Below, in pieces: positions 1 to 8,899 of a DNA stretch of 36,988 nt (positions within the stretch are counted from its first letter, which is position 1; each line of letters starts with the position of its first letter). This stretch comes from UBA2287 sp037442025 (GTDB lineage: Bacteria > Bacteroidota > Bacteroidia > Bacteroidales > Tenuifilaceae). Below the pieces are notes generated by a model. That model worked only from the letters and a program-made list of their open reading frames with translations, did not search any database and had not been told where the DNA came from. The DNA is taken from positions 1 through 36,988 of the forward strand of contig JBBIRB010000026.1 in assembly GCA_037442025.1 (NCBI GenBank). Reading direction: 5' to 3'. Position numbers and translations under genes: made by a program.

Positions 1-72
1 CGGACACTAATGATCAAAAATGTTAATTTTGTGTAATACAATTCAATTTATATTAATTAACATATAATTGCT

Positions 73-2172
73 ATGAAAATTAGCTTACGTTTTGCTCAAC
101 TATACTTCCGAAGCATATTAAGGAGTGCCTACTTCTTGTTGGCCCTTGTTATAATAGTTTTTTTCCTGCCCCGCGAAGGCCGCTTCAAGTACGAATACCA
201 AAAGGGCCAGCCATGGATGCACGAAGACCTTTTTGCACCTTTCGATTTTGCTTTGCAAAAAACCGATTTGGAAATCCAAGCTGAGAAGGCCAAAATACTC
301 CGAAATTTCAAACCTTTCTTTCAATTCGACTCCACCACCCTCCAGAGCGCAATTACTAGTTTAAAAGTAGAATACAGGCAGCAGTTCAATAGTTTACTTA
401 TTGGCAGTAATATCAGAATGCAAAGTCAGAATGCTGTTTATCTCGACTGGCTAATTAAAAAAGTGACTTATCTATACAGTAAGGGAATTATCGATCCTGC
501 CGACCTTCAGCAATCGAAAGCAATTACGCAGGGAGCAATAAGCATTCTTGTTGGCAATTTTGCTTACGAAACCCCCTTAACTGAAGTATTTACACATGGC
601 ACTGCCAAGGAATACATGGCATCCCAAATTGCAAAGGTTACCGAGGTTGATGGAAGCCGTGAGGCTAAAATGTTGCAGTCATTTCCAATCGACAAATTCA
701 TTTCGCCCAACCTTATATACGATGCCACATCATCTGAAAAACTAAAAAACACTGTTCTGGCAGGCTTATCGCACACCAAGGGATTAGTACAAACCGGTGA
801 ACGCATTGTCTCGAAGGGCGAAATTGTAGGCAACGATACTTTTAGAACCCTCGAATCGCTTAAAACGGAGTATAAAAACAAACTGGGTCACCTGGGCAAT
901 TCGTGGCTGTTACTTGGTGGACAAGTATTAATTGTTTCAATCGTAATTTTGGTATTGTATTTATTTCTTCACAATTTCCGCAGAGAAGTACTCAACTTCG
1001 ATTCAAAAATCCTTTTTATTCTTTTAACCATTGTTACAATAGTTGTAACCTCGTCGATAGTTTTGCAAAGTGAAATGGTAAGCATTTACCTTATTCCCTT
1101 TGCTATTGTACCCATTTTTATAAAGACCTTTTACGATGCACGTTTAGCGCTTTTCATCCATTTGGTAACCATTTTTCTTGTAGGTTTCTTTGTTCCCAAT
1201 GGTTTCGAATTTGTTTTTATCAATTTCATTGCCGGAATAGTTGCCATATTGAGTTTAACCAAACTGAATCGCCGGAGCAAACTATTTCTCACTGTTTCGC
1301 TTGTTCTAGCCTCATACGTAACAATTTACTTAGGAATAACCATAATACAGGAGGGAACTTTAATTGCTCCCAATCCCGTAACCCTTGCATGGTTCTTAGG
1401 CAATTCGCTCTTGCTTTTAGCCTCATACCAACTTATTTATGTTTTCGAGAAGGCATTCGGATTTCTCTCAGACACCACCCTAATGGAACTTTCAGACACA
1501 AACCAGGATTTACTTCGTAAACTGGCCGAGGTTGCCCCGGGAACTTTTCAGCATTCGCTGCAGGTGGCCAACCTTGCCGAGGCTGCAATTTACCGAATTG
1601 GTGGCAACCCATTGTTAGTTAGAACAGGAGCGCTATACCATGATATTGGTAAAATGAACAATCCCTTCTACTTTATCGAGAATCAATCGCCCGAGTTCAA
1701 CCCCCATGCTAATCTCGATTTTGAGGAGAGCGCCGAAATAATAATCAAGCATGTTACCGATGGAATAGCCATTGCTAAGAAGAACAGGCTTCCCGAAGCC
1801 ATTACCGAATTCATTGCCATGCACCATGGTACCAGCAAAGTGCAGTACTTTTTCAGGCTATTTCGCGACAAGTACCCCGAAATGAAGGAGGAATTCCAAC
1901 GTTTCGTTTACCCAGGACCCAAGCCCAATTCGAAGGAAACTGCTGTTCTTATGATGGCCGACTCGGTTGAGGCTGCTTCGAGAACACTTAAAAAGATAAC
2001 TCACAAAGCAATTGACGATATAGTTGAAAACATTATAAATTATCAAATTCAGGAGGATCAGTTCTCAGAGTCGAACATAACCTTTAAGGACATTCCAACC
2101 ATTAAGCAGGTATTCAAAAAGAAGCTGCTGAACATTTACCATGCCAGAATAGAATACCCCGAAAAGCAATAG
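73..2172 (+). CDS. pgpH: 7TM-HD family phosphohydrolase, PgpH type
   Basis: This is a membrane-bound HD-superfamily hydrolase of 699 residues. The architecture is one N-terminal membrane segment (about residues 15-34), an extracytoplasmic domain to about residue 275, a block of seven predicted helices (about 280-465) and a cytoplasmic HD domain. Seen HD residues are H494 in FQHSLQ, H523-D524 in YHDIGK, H584-H585 in MHHG and D630 in MADS, so the metal site looks intact. The family member PgpH of Listeria hydrolyses cyclic di-AMP to pApA; that substrate is inferred here by homology. The gene is monocistronic as far as the window shows and converges on lolA. Its stop codon lies in the loop of a strong inverted repeat. 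No clear promoter is seen in the 72 bases before the start. Confidence 0.93.
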   Translation: MKISLRFAQLYFRSILRSAYFLLALVIIVFFLPREGRFKYEYQKGQPWMHEDLFAPFDFALQKTDLEIQAEKAKILRNFKPFFQFDSTTLQSAITSLKVEYRQQFNSLLIGSNIRMQSQNAVYLDWLIKKVTYLYSKGIIDPADLQQSKAITQGAISILVGNFAYETPLTEVFTHGTAKEYMASQIAKVTEVDGSREAKMLQSFPIDKFISPNLIYDATSSEKLKNTVLAGLSHTKGLVQTGERIVSKGEIVGNDTFRTLESLKTEYKNKLGHLGNSWLLLGGQVLIVSIVILVLYLFLHNFRREVLNFDSKILFILLTIVTIVVTSSIVLQSEMVSIYLIPFAIVPIFIKTFYDARLALFIHLVTIFLVGFFVPNGFEFVFINFIAGIVAILSLTKLNRRSKLFLTVSLVLASYVTIYLGITIIQEGTLIAPNPVTLAWFLGNSLLLLASYQLIYVFEKAFGFLSDTTLMELSDTNQDLLRKLAEVAPGTFQHSLQVANLAEAAIYRIGGNPLLVRTGALYHDIGKMNNPFYFIENQSPEFNPHANLDFEESAEIIIKHVTDGIAIAKKNRLPEAITEFIAMHHGTSKVQYFFRLFRDKYPEMKEEFQRFVYPGPKPNSKETAVLMMADSVEAASRTLKKITHKAIDDIVENIINYQIQEDQFSESNITFKDIPTIKQVFKKKLLNIYHARIEYPEKQ

Positions 2173-2194
2173 TTTGTTTTTGCCTTTCGGGGTA
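2155..2194 (+). terminator. Inverted repeat spanning the pgpH stop codon
   Basis: Arms of 15 bases at 2155-2169 and 2180-2194 pair with one mismatch around a 10-base loop. The pgpH stop codon is at the start of the loop. No long T-run follows, so this may act as a 3'-end stabilising hairpin or a weak terminator between the convergent genes. Confidence 0.5.
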
Positions 2195-2214
2195 GTTTGT
2201 CAGATTCGGGGCAC

Positions 2215-2871
2215 TTACCTCAAGTCAACAACTTCAAGTCCTTTATGCTTTTTGGTTTCGAAAACGAATTCTTCGTCCTTAGCAGGAAGGTTTGAGCGGA
2301 AACGCTTCACCTTAATAATGTAGTTATTTCCGTCCTTTCCTTGGTACTTTATCGAGAATGGTTCAAGATTGTCCCTTTCGAACTTCAATTTTATAATTGA
2401 GTAGGTAGCATTCAAATCGTTAGGGTATAAATCGACCTCGTATATCGATTTTCCGCCCTCAACCTTTTCACCTATAAACTTCGATTTGAAATCCTTTTCG
2501 TAATCGGTAAATATTTGTGTGGGATCGTCGAAGAAACTACTTTCCTGCGACTTTGGTTTAGATATAGTTACCTCGTTGGCTTGGGGAATGTACTGCCACT
2601 TGGTTATTCCATCGAAGAAAACATGCATACCCATAAGTTCAAGATTGTACTTTTTGCCCTTAAGCAGCAGTTTTCCTTCGTAGGTATCCGATATTCCCTC
2701 CTTTAAATTCTCGAGTGTAAAGCTGAAAGTTGCCTTTACCGTTTGAAACGATCGCATTTTATCGGAAAATCGTTTTATAATGTCTTTCCCGTTGGGATCG
2801 ACTTGTGCCTCAAGAGGAATGCAGTTAAAAACTAATGCTGAAATGAATGCAAAACGAAAAAATTTTCTCAT
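2215..2871 (-). CDS. lolA: LolA-like outer-membrane lipoprotein carrier protein
   Basis: This is a periplasmic chaperone of 218 residues in the LolA/LolB fold family, which ferries lipoproteins from the inner to the outer membrane. A signal peptide is visible (basic MRKFFR, hydrophobic core, cleavage near LEAQ at about residue 23). The mature part starts with an amphipathic helix (IIKRFSDKMRSFQTVKATFSF) and continues as beta strands such as YEGKLLLKGKKYNLEL and KWQYIPQANEVTI. Length fits the family. It lies 62 bases downstream of ftsK on the same strand, an arrangement common in Bacteroidota. A perfect TAnnTTTG box at 2908-2915 suggests it can also be transcribed independently. Confidence 0.87.
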   Translation of the reverse strand: MRKFFRFAFISALVFNCIPLEAQVDPNGKDIIKRFSDKMRSFQTVKATFSFTLENLKEGISDTYEGKLLLKGKKYNLELMGMHVFFDGITKWQYIPQANEVTISKPKSQESSFFDDPTQIFTDYEKDFKSKFIGEKVEGGKSIYEVDLYPNDLNATYSIIKLKFERDNLEPFSIKYQGKDGNNYIIKVKRFRSNLPAKDEEFVFETKKHKGLEVVDLR

Positions 2872-2907
2872 CGCTAATATTTTAGTTGCTATTTTTCAAA
2901 TACCGTG

Positions 2908-2915
2908 CAAAAGTA
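2908..2915 (-). promoter_or_regulatory. Candidate -7 box before lolA
   Basis: On the minus strand this reads TACTTTTG, a perfect match to the Bacteroidetes -7 consensus TAnnTTTG, 37 bases before the lolA start. No good -33 TTTG lies at the expected distance, so support is partial. Confidence 0.35.
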
Positions 2916-2933
2916 TAAAATTTGATTAGAACG

Positions 2934-5405
2934 TTACATTTGGTTTAAACTATCGAAAACTTTCTGTAGCGAATCTTCATCGGTAATTAATACCTGACGG
3001 GCCTTGCTGCCCTCCGAAGGGCCAACAATTCCGGCAGCCTCAAGCTGATCCATTATACGGCCTGCCCTATTGTAACCAATTGAAAACTTGCGCTGAATGA
3101 GCGAGGTTGACCCCTGCTGGTACTGAACCACCAGAAGTGCAGCATCTTCGAACATATCGTCTCTTTTCTGCAAATCGACATATTGCTGCTCATCGGCTGT
3201 ATCGCCTGTATATTCGGGAAGCATAAATGCTGTAGAATACCCCTGCTGATTTCCGACAAAATCGGTTAACCGCTCAATTTCAGGCGTGTCTACAAAAGCG
3301 CACTGAACGCGAACCAGATCGTTTCCGGTTGCAACAAGCATGTCGCCTCTACCAATAAGTTGGTTGGCGCCCGGAGTATCCAAAATGGTTCGGGAGTCGA
3401 TCATCGATGAAACCCTGAAAGCAATTCGAGCAGGGAAGTTGGCCTTAATTACTCCAGTAATAATATTTGTGGTTGGTCGCTGCGTGGCGATAATTAAATG
3501 AATTCCAATTGCTCTGGCCAATTGGGCCAATCGGGCAATGGGAGTTTCAATTTCTCGCCCGGCAGTCATTATTAGGTCGGCAAACTCATCGATTATAACA
3601 ATTATGTATGGTAAAAATTTATGCCCTTTATTGGGATTCAGCCTACGAGCAATAAATTTCTCGTTATACTCCTTCAGATTTCTTACATGCGCAGCTTTCA
3701 GCAAATCGTAGCGCGAATCCATTTCAATGCAAAGCGAGTTGAGCGTATTAATAACTTTCTGGGTGTCGGTTATAATTGCCTCTTCAGTGTCGGGCAGTTT
3801 TGCCAGAAAATGTTTTTCCAACTTAGCATAAAGGGTAAGTTCTACCTTTTTTGGGTCGACCAATACAAATTTGAGCTGCGATGGATGTTTTTTATACAGC
3901 AACGAGGCAATTATGGCATTCAGTCCAACCGATTTTCCTTGACCTGTAGCACCAGCTACAAGCAAGTGAGGCATTTTAGCTAAATCGATAACGAAAGTTT
4001 CGTTCGAAATTGTTTTACCAAGTGCAATGGCCAAATCGAACCTGCTCTCCTGAAATTTTGCCGAACGAAGTATGGAATACATGGAAACAACTTCGGGGTT
4101 CTGATTGGGAACCTCGATACCAATAGTACCCTTACCCGGGATGGGGGCTATTATACGAATTCCCAAAGCCGACAGGCTAAGGGCAATGTCGTCTTCTAAA
4201 CTCTTTATTTTACTAATACGAACACCGGGTGCTGGAACAATTTCGTACAGTGTAACGGTAGGCCCTACAGTGGCAACAATTCGCGCAATTTCAATTTTAT
4301 AGTTGGCAAGCGTTTCAACTATTCGTTTTTTATTCGACTGCAACTCCTCGTCCGAAACGGGGGCTTGACGATTCTTGTAGTCTTCAAGTAATTCGAGGGG
4401 TGGGCGCTGATACATCGATAAATCCAAGGTAGGATCGTACTCCTCGTCCAAATTTGTTTTTGCAGCTACTCCCTCTTGCTCGCGGTTAAACTCAACAGTG
4501 AGTTCCACTTCATCGGGAATAACATGATTCTTTATAATTCCCTTATCTGCCACTTCGGCCTCGTTTTCCGCTTCTGATGGGAGTTCCATTTCGGCTTCGC
4601 TATCGAATTCCTTTTCTTCCTCACCATTGAGCATTAGCGGATCAACTATATTCATAATTGTGCCTTTGTCGTTGTTGACAAACTCAATGGAAGGCTCTAC
4701 TTCCTGAACGGGTTCATCGGGTTCCTTTTCGAATGAATCGAATTCGATTTTTTCAATATCATCACTTTTTGCCTTAGGACTAAATAGCGACCCAATAGCG
4801 CATGCAATTTGCTTTGCAATTCTTTGCATTGAGTAAACCGAATTGGGCCTTATATAAATTATAAAAGCTACCGAAAAAATAAAAAGCAGCAGGGCGGTAC
4901 CTAGCTTACCAACAAAAGCACTCATCCACTGGCTTATAAAAAGACCATGCAGCCCTCCCAGGCCGCTGCCCAAAAAGCCTCCGAAGTCGCCAAACAAAAA
5001 GCCTAAAACCAACGAAACCAGTACTATTCCTAAAATAGATTTAAAAAAGGTTCTTCGGATTTGGAAAGGCTTTATATTAAGTTGCTTCAGCCCTAGCAGA
5101 ACAACTAAAAAAGGAATAACCAATGATGAAATTCCGAAAGAATGATTCATGAGGCCTGATGCAAAAAGCGCTCCCACTTTACCTCCCCAATTTTCAACCC
5201 GTATTGAAGTTCCACTGAATATACTAATCCATTCGGCACTTTGGTCGGTTCGCCAAGTAAAAATGTACGATATTTGGGAAAGGGCAAGGAATATTGCAAA
5301 AAATACAACAAAAACTCCGAATGTAAACTTAACTCTTTCGTCTTTGAAAAATGAACCTTTTTTTTGCTCGTCTGATTCGTTTGCTTTTTTATCGGGCTTG
5401 GCCAT
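2934..5405 (-). CDS. ftsK: DNA translocase FtsK/SpoIIIE
   Basis: This is a septal ATP-driven DNA pump of 823 residues that moves chromosome termini during division. The N-terminal ~190 residues hold four or five membrane segments (for example FTFGVFVVFFAIFLALSQIS). An acidic linker follows at about 220-330. The motor domain has Walker A GATGQGKS with K491 and Walker B IIVIIDEFADLI. The C-terminal gamma winged helix (VVQYQQGSTSLIQRKF ... GRIMDQLEAAGIVG) recognises KOPS-like sites in known homologues. Length is normal for the family and no key motif is missing. lolA follows 62 bases downstream. On the minus strand a TTTG at 5466-5469, 22 bases before a one-mismatch TTATTTTG box at 5436-5443, is a possible promoter. 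Confidence 0.96.
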   Translation of the reverse strand: MAKPDKKANESDEQKKGSFFKDERVKFTFGVFVVFFAIFLALSQISYIFTWRTDQSAEWISIFSGTSIRVENWGGKVGALFASGLMNHSFGISSLVIPFLVVLLGLKQLNIKPFQIRRTFFKSILGIVLVSLVLGFLFGDFGGFLGSGLGGLHGLFISQWMSAFVGKLGTALLLFIFSVAFIIYIRPNSVYSMQRIAKQIACAIGSLFSPKAKSDDIEKIEFDSFEKEPDEPVQEVEPSIEFVNNDKGTIMNIVDPLMLNGEEEKEFDSEAEMELPSEAENEAEVADKGIIKNHVIPDEVELTVEFNREQEGVAAKTNLDEEYDPTLDLSMYQRPPLELLEDYKNRQAPVSDEELQSNKKRIVETLANYKIEIARIVATVGPTVTLYEIVPAPGVRISKIKSLEDDIALSLSALGIRIIAPIPGKGTIGIEVPNQNPEVVSMYSILRSAKFQESRFDLAIALGKTISNETFVIDLAKMPHLLVAGATGQGKSVGLNAIIASLLYKKHPSQLKFVLVDPKKVELTLYAKLEKHFLAKLPDTEEAIITDTQKVINTLNSLCIEMDSRYDLLKAAHVRNLKEYNEKFIARRLNPNKGHKFLPYIIVIIDEFADLIMTAGREIETPIARLAQLARAIGIHLIIATQRPTTNIITGVIKANFPARIAFRVSSMIDSRTILDTPGANQLIGRGDMLVATGNDLVRVQCAFVDTPEIERLTDFVGNQQGYSTAFMLPEYTGDTADEQQYVDLQKRDDMFEDAALLVVQYQQGSTSLIQRKFSIGYNRAGRIMDQLEAAGIVGPSEGSKARQVLITDEDSLQKVFDSLNQM

Positions 5406-5543
5406 TACCTTGAATTTTTAAACCAAATTAACATGCAAAATAACAGATAAATTATCAAAATTCATCAAACAATGCTTTGGAAATAGCAATTTGCGGGTAG
5501 TTTTTGAAAAAATATGCAAAAAGGTATTCTAGAAGGAATAAAA

Positions 5544-6254
5544 CTATTGAACCAGAGTAATAATATCGGTCAACACATCGCGGGTTATAAGTTCGTACCC
5601 TTTGGGGACTGTAAAATCGTCGTCGGGTATATTTGTTCCCTTAACTTTAATGGCGTCCATTTGCATGGTTTGTCCCCAAAGTTTCAACCTGAACTTCAGA
5701 AGTACTCCCTGCAATTGCTGGTAAGGGGTGTTTAAATTTGGGTTTGCAATGGCAATTTCGGAGGTATGAAGCACCTCGAATCGATTCAGCGAATCGTCGG
5801 TGAAAAAAACTTCTGCGCGATTGCATTTATACTTTGTATAGCGAACAAATTCATCGTTTTGCTCAATTACTAAATTTGGCATTTGCCTAAAAATAAGCGG
5901 AAGCTCCCCCTCTTCGAAACTATCCTCGTAGTAAAATTTTTTGTTGAAAAGCTTTATGAGAATAAGCTGATGATTTCCTTTCACATTCTGAACTAACGAA
6001 AAGGATATGGAGCCCGACATACCCTGGATGATTGTTAGGGTTTTATTATTCTTAAACTTCACCAACATTTTGTTGGGTCGAAGGCTTGGATCGTAGCGGA
6101 TAGGCAGTAGAGTGTCGGGGTACGAAATGGCATATTCAATTATTCCCTCACTTATGGGTTTATTGGTCAACAGATTGCACGAAAAAAAAATTGCAGAAAA
6201 AGCAGAAAGTATTACAAAAAAAACGAATGAAAAATATGCCTTGACCTTGTACAT
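5544..6254 (-). CDS. Lipoprotein of unknown function
   Basis: The product has 236 residues. Its N-terminus has a hydrophobic segment ending in a lipobox-like IFFSC, so C26 is the likely lipidated cysteine. The next residues (NLLTNKP) lack an obvious acidic surface-export signal. The mature part is predicted mostly beta, with alternating strands such as KMLVKFKNNKTLTIIQG and HQLILIKLFNKKFYY, and a late IPDDDFTVPKGYELI that resembles the tail of DUF4412/LolA-like beta-sheet lipoproteins. I cannot assign a family with confidence. It lies alone between ftsK and the divergent arcC gene, 138 bases upstream of ftsK on the same strand. The unusually high density of AT-rich codons in the signal peptide is the only oddity. 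Confidence 0.75.
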   Translation of the reverse strand: MYKVKAYFSFVFFVILSAFSAIFFSCNLLTNKPISEGIIEYAISYPDTLLPIRYDPSLRPNKMLVKFKNNKTLTIIQGMSGSISFSLVQNVKGNHQLILIKLFNKKFYYEDSFEEGELPLIFRQMPNLVIEQNDEFVRYTKYKCNRAEVFFTDDSLNRFEVLHTSEIAIANPNLNTPYQQLQGVLLKFRLKLWGQTMQMDAIKVKGTNIPDDDFTVPKGYELITRDVLTDIITLVQ

Positions 6255-6455
6255 AAAACCTGTAGTGAAATAGATTTAAAAACAATTTTTTTGTATCAAT
6301 GTGTTAAAGGTAAACTTTTTTTCAAAACGCACTGTCGCAAAACGAGCATTTTATGGCCAAACAAACCCTTTTACTTACTAAAGCACCAATTAATGTTATT
6401 AAACATGAACGCAAGTGTTAAGGGACATCGATTAGAATGGTTGTATGTTTAAGTG

Positions 6456-6481
6456 TTGAACAAAAAAAATTTATAGTTTTG
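6456..6481 (+). promoter_or_regulatory. Candidate promoter for arcC-argF
   Basis: TAGTTTTG at 6474-6481 is a perfect TAnnTTTG -7 box. A TTG at 6456-6458 lies 15 bases upstream and a TTT at 6448-6450 lies 23 bases upstream, so the -33 element is imperfect. The predicted start of transcription, about 6488, gives a leader of roughly 30 bases before the arcC start codon. Confidence 0.45.
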
Positions 6482-6519
6482 CTGTTCAAATTCGAGAACA
6501 ATTAAACAACAAATAGATT

Positions 6520-7479
6520 ATGAGCAAATTAGCAGTAGTTGCATTGGGTGGCAATGCCTTGCTTCGGGGTAACCAGGCAGGAACCATTGAAGAACAGGAG
6601 CAAAACACTACCAACACCCTTGAAAACCTAGTTTATTTAATAAAGGAAGGCTACAACTTGGTAATTAGCCATGGTAATGGCCCTCAGGTTGGAAACATTT
6701 TAATGCGAAACGACGCAGGCGAGCAAATTTACAATATACCTCAAATGCCGCTCGACATATGCGTTGCCGACTCGCAGGGAGGAATTGGATACATGATTGA
6801 GCGAATGCTCCGCAATGTGCTTAAAAAGCATGGCATTAATCGCGAGGTTTGTTGCTTGGTAACACCTGTTATTGTTAACCACGACGACCCTGCCTTTAAA
6901 AATCCAACCAAGCGCGTTGGCCGCCTTTACGACAAGGCCCAGGCCGACGAGCTAGCCAAATCCAAAGGCTGGATATTTAAAGACGAAGTAAAGGACACCG
7001 GAACCGGATGGCGTCGTGTAGTTCCTTCTCCAAAACCCATGGGCATTCTGAACGAGAAAGTTATAAAGCAACTCGTTGATCAGGGCATTATAGTAATAGC
7101 TGCCGGGGGGGGTGGTGTTCCTGTTTACATCGATGAGGTTAACGATGTACGTCCTGCTGAAGCAGTAATCGATAAGGACCTTGCATCTGCTTTGCTTGCA
7201 TCGCGAATTGGTGCCAACGAATTCTACATCCTTACCGATGTTCCCTATGTTTACATCAACTACAAAAAGGAAAACGAAAAGAAACTGGAATTCCTAAACA
7301 AAGCCGACACTGAAAAATATTTGGCCGATGGCATGTTTGGCGAGGGCAACATGGCTCCAAAAATTCGTGCCTGTTTAGAATTCGTCGACCAAGGAGGCCA
7401 CATGAGCGTTATAACTGAAGCCACTAAATTATCCGACAAGAGTTACGGCACTAAAATAACCGTTGACTACGAAAAATAA
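6520..7479 (+). CDS. arcC: Carbamate kinase
   Basis: This cytoplasmic enzyme of 319 residues interconverts carbamoyl phosphate plus ADP with carbamate plus ATP, giving ATP in the catabolic direction. Amino-acid kinase family signatures are VVALGGNALL at the N-terminus, SHGNGPQVGN at about residue 50, a glycine-rich IVIAAGGGGVPV at about 192-203 and VIDKDLASALLA at about 220. Length matches the family (about 310). The next gene, encoding OTC, starts 34 bases after the stop, so the pair should be co-transcribed. Together they can make ATP from citrulline by way of carbamoyl phosphate. No arginine deiminase or arginine/ornithine antiporter gene lies alongside, so the source of citrulline is not shown. 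Confidence 0.96.
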   Translation: MSKLAVVALGGNALLRGNQAGTIEEQEQNTTNTLENLVYLIKEGYNLVISHGNGPQVGNILMRNDAGEQIYNIPQMPLDICVADSQGGIGYMIERMLRNVLKKHGINREVCCLVTPVIVNHDDPAFKNPTKRVGRLYDKAQADELAKSKGWIFKDEVKDTGTGWRRVVPSPKPMGILNEKVIKQLVDQGIIVIAAGGGGVPVYIDEVNDVRPAEAVIDKDLASALLASRIGANEFYILTDVPYVYINYKKENEKKLEFLNKADTEKYLADGMFGEGNMAPKIRACLEFVDQGGHMSVITEATKLSDKSYGTKITVDYEK

Positions 7480-7513
7480 CCATACATTTTTAACCACAAT
7501 AAAAAGAATTCAA

Positions 7514-8515
7514 ATGGCATTCAACCTGAGAAACCGTAGTTTTTTGAAACTACTCGATTTTACTCCAAAAGAAATTCAGTTCCTTCTCGACCTTTCGGCC
7601 GACCTTAAAGCAGCCAAATACGCCGGTACCGAGCAACAACGCCTGAAAGGCAAGAACATCGTTCTGCTTTTCGAGAAAGATTCAACCCGCACACGCTGCG
7701 CCTTCGAAGTGGCAGCGTTCGATCAGGGTGCGCATGTAACCTACCTTGGCCCATCGGGCTCTCAAATGGGTAAAAAGGAATCGATGGAAGACACGGCGCG
7801 CGTACTGGGTCGTATGTACGACGGAATTGAGTACCGTGGTTACTCCCAAGAAATTGTTGAAACTCTTGCCAAGTATGCAGGAGTGCCAGTTTGGAATGGC
7901 CTAACTACTGAATTTCATCCAACCCAAATTCTTGCCGACTTCCTTACCATGCGCGAGCATTGCAGCAAACCCCTTAACAAGGTAACATTTGCATACTTAG
8001 GCGATGCTCGAAACAATATGGGTAATTCGCTTATGGTAGGAGCTGCCAAAATGGGCATGGACTTCAGGGCCGTTGCTCCAAAACAATGCTGGCCTTCGGA
8101 CGAACTATACAACAAGTGCCTTGAAATTGCCAAGGAAACTGGTGCAAAAATTACCCGCACCGAAAGTGTTGCCGAGGGTGTTAAAGGTTGCGATTTTCTT
8201 TATACCGATGTATGGGTATCGATGGGCGAACCCGAATCGGTTTGGGCTGAAAGAATCAATCTTCTGAAACCATACCAGGTGAATAAAAAAGCGATGGAAC
8301 TCACTGGCAATCCTAATTGCAAATTCATGCATTGCCTTCCTGCATTCCACAACCGTAAAACTGCTGTTGGCGAGGATATTTTCCAAAAATTCGGATTAGA
8401 ATCTATGGAAGTAACCGAGGACGTGTTTGAATCCGATGCCAGTATTGTTTTCGACGAAGCCGAAAATCGCATGCATACTATTAAAGCAGTGATGGTTGCA
8501 ACCCTTGGTCAGTAA
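7514..8515 (+). CDS. argF: Ornithine carbamoyltransferase
   Basis: The product of 333 residues catalyses carbamoyl phosphate plus ornithine to citrulline plus phosphate, or the reverse. I place the start at MAFNLRNRSFLKLL, because an in-frame ATG at 7463 would overlap arcC and add 17 residues with no family counterpart. Motifs seen are STRTRCAFEVA (carbamoyl-phosphate binding), HPTQ, DARNNMGNS, DVWVSMGE and HCLPAFH (the catalytic cysteine and ornithine-binding loop). The sequence is strongly like classical enterobacterial OTC and unlike the acetyl- or succinyl-ornithine enzymes known from some Bacteroidota. Coupling to arcC suggests a catabolic role (ArcB-like), although an arginine biosynthetic role is equally possible from sequence alone. 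Confidence 0.95.
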   Translation: MAFNLRNRSFLKLLDFTPKEIQFLLDLSADLKAAKYAGTEQQRLKGKNIVLLFEKDSTRTRCAFEVAAFDQGAHVTYLGPSGSQMGKKESMEDTARVLGRMYDGIEYRGYSQEIVETLAKYAGVPVWNGLTTEFHPTQILADFLTMREHCSKPLNKVTFAYLGDARNNMGNSLMVGAAKMGMDFRAVAPKQCWPSDELYNKCLEIAKETGAKITRTESVAEGVKGCDFLYTDVWVSMGEPESVWAERINLLKPYQVNKKAMELTGNPNCKFMHCLPAFHNRKTAVGEDIFQKFGLESMEVTEDVFESDASIVFDEAENRMHTIKAVMVATLGQ

Positions 8516-8533
8516 TTTTCTCGAGCTATTTTT

Positions 8534-8563
8534 AAAAGGCAGCTTAAAAAGCTGCCTTTTTTT
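8534..8563 (+). terminator. Rho-independent terminator after argF
   Basis: A perfect 12-base stem (8534-8545 with 8549-8560) closes on a three-base AAA loop and runs into a T-tract (tttttttatt). It begins 18 bases after the argF stop codon and ends the arcC-argF unit. Confidence 0.88.
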
Positions 8564-8623
8564 ATTCAATTTTAAAAAAAATGCTATAATTTTATATTAG
8601 TGAACTAATTAATCATTATTGCC

Positions 8624-8887
8624 ATGAACATTTATGTAGGAAACATTGCTTACAACATGACCCCTCAGGAAATTAAAGATCTCTTTGCACCTTTCGGAAA
8701 TGTAGCGAACGTAAAAATTATTAGCGACAAACAAACAGGACGTTCTAAAGGGTATGCCTTTGTAGAAATGGATAACGATAACGATGCCCTAAAAGCTATT
8801 GAATCGCTTAACGACTCCCAAGTTAAAGGACGTAACATTAAAGTTAGCAATGCTCACCGAAAACAGGAGGAAGCACCCAAGGCATAA
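8624..8887 (+). CDS. Small RRM-type RNA-binding protein
   Basis: The product is one RNA recognition motif of 87 residues. RNP2 is IYVGNI at residues 3-8 and RNP1 is KGYAFVEM at 42-49, with the aromatic RNA-stacking positions (Y4, Y44, F46) all present. A short charged tail (NAHRKQEEAPKA) follows. Such single-RRM proteins are abundant in Bacteroidota, where some (Rbp family) bind single-stranded RNA and affect mRNA levels; the targets of this one are unknown. The gene stands alone after a terminator. A possible promoter is TATATTAG at 8593-8600 (one mismatch to TAnnTTTG), giving a leader under 20 bases. Confidence 0.92.
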   Translation: MNIYVGNIAYNMTPQEIKDLFAPFGNVANVKIISDKQTGRSKGYAFVEMDNDNDALKAIESLNDSQVKGRNIKVSNAHRKQEEAPKA

Positions 8888-8899
8888 AACCTTTTCGCT

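Noticed and set aside
1..72. Promoter for pgpH
   Set aside because: AT-rich sequence only; I found no well-spaced TTTG/TAnnTTTG pair and the window edge limits what can be seen.
7514..8515. N-acetyl- or N-succinyl-ornithine carbamoyltransferase
   Set aside because: The sequence follows the classical ornithine enzyme closely, with DVWVSMGE and HCLPAFH, and does not show the altered loop of the acylated-substrate enzymes.
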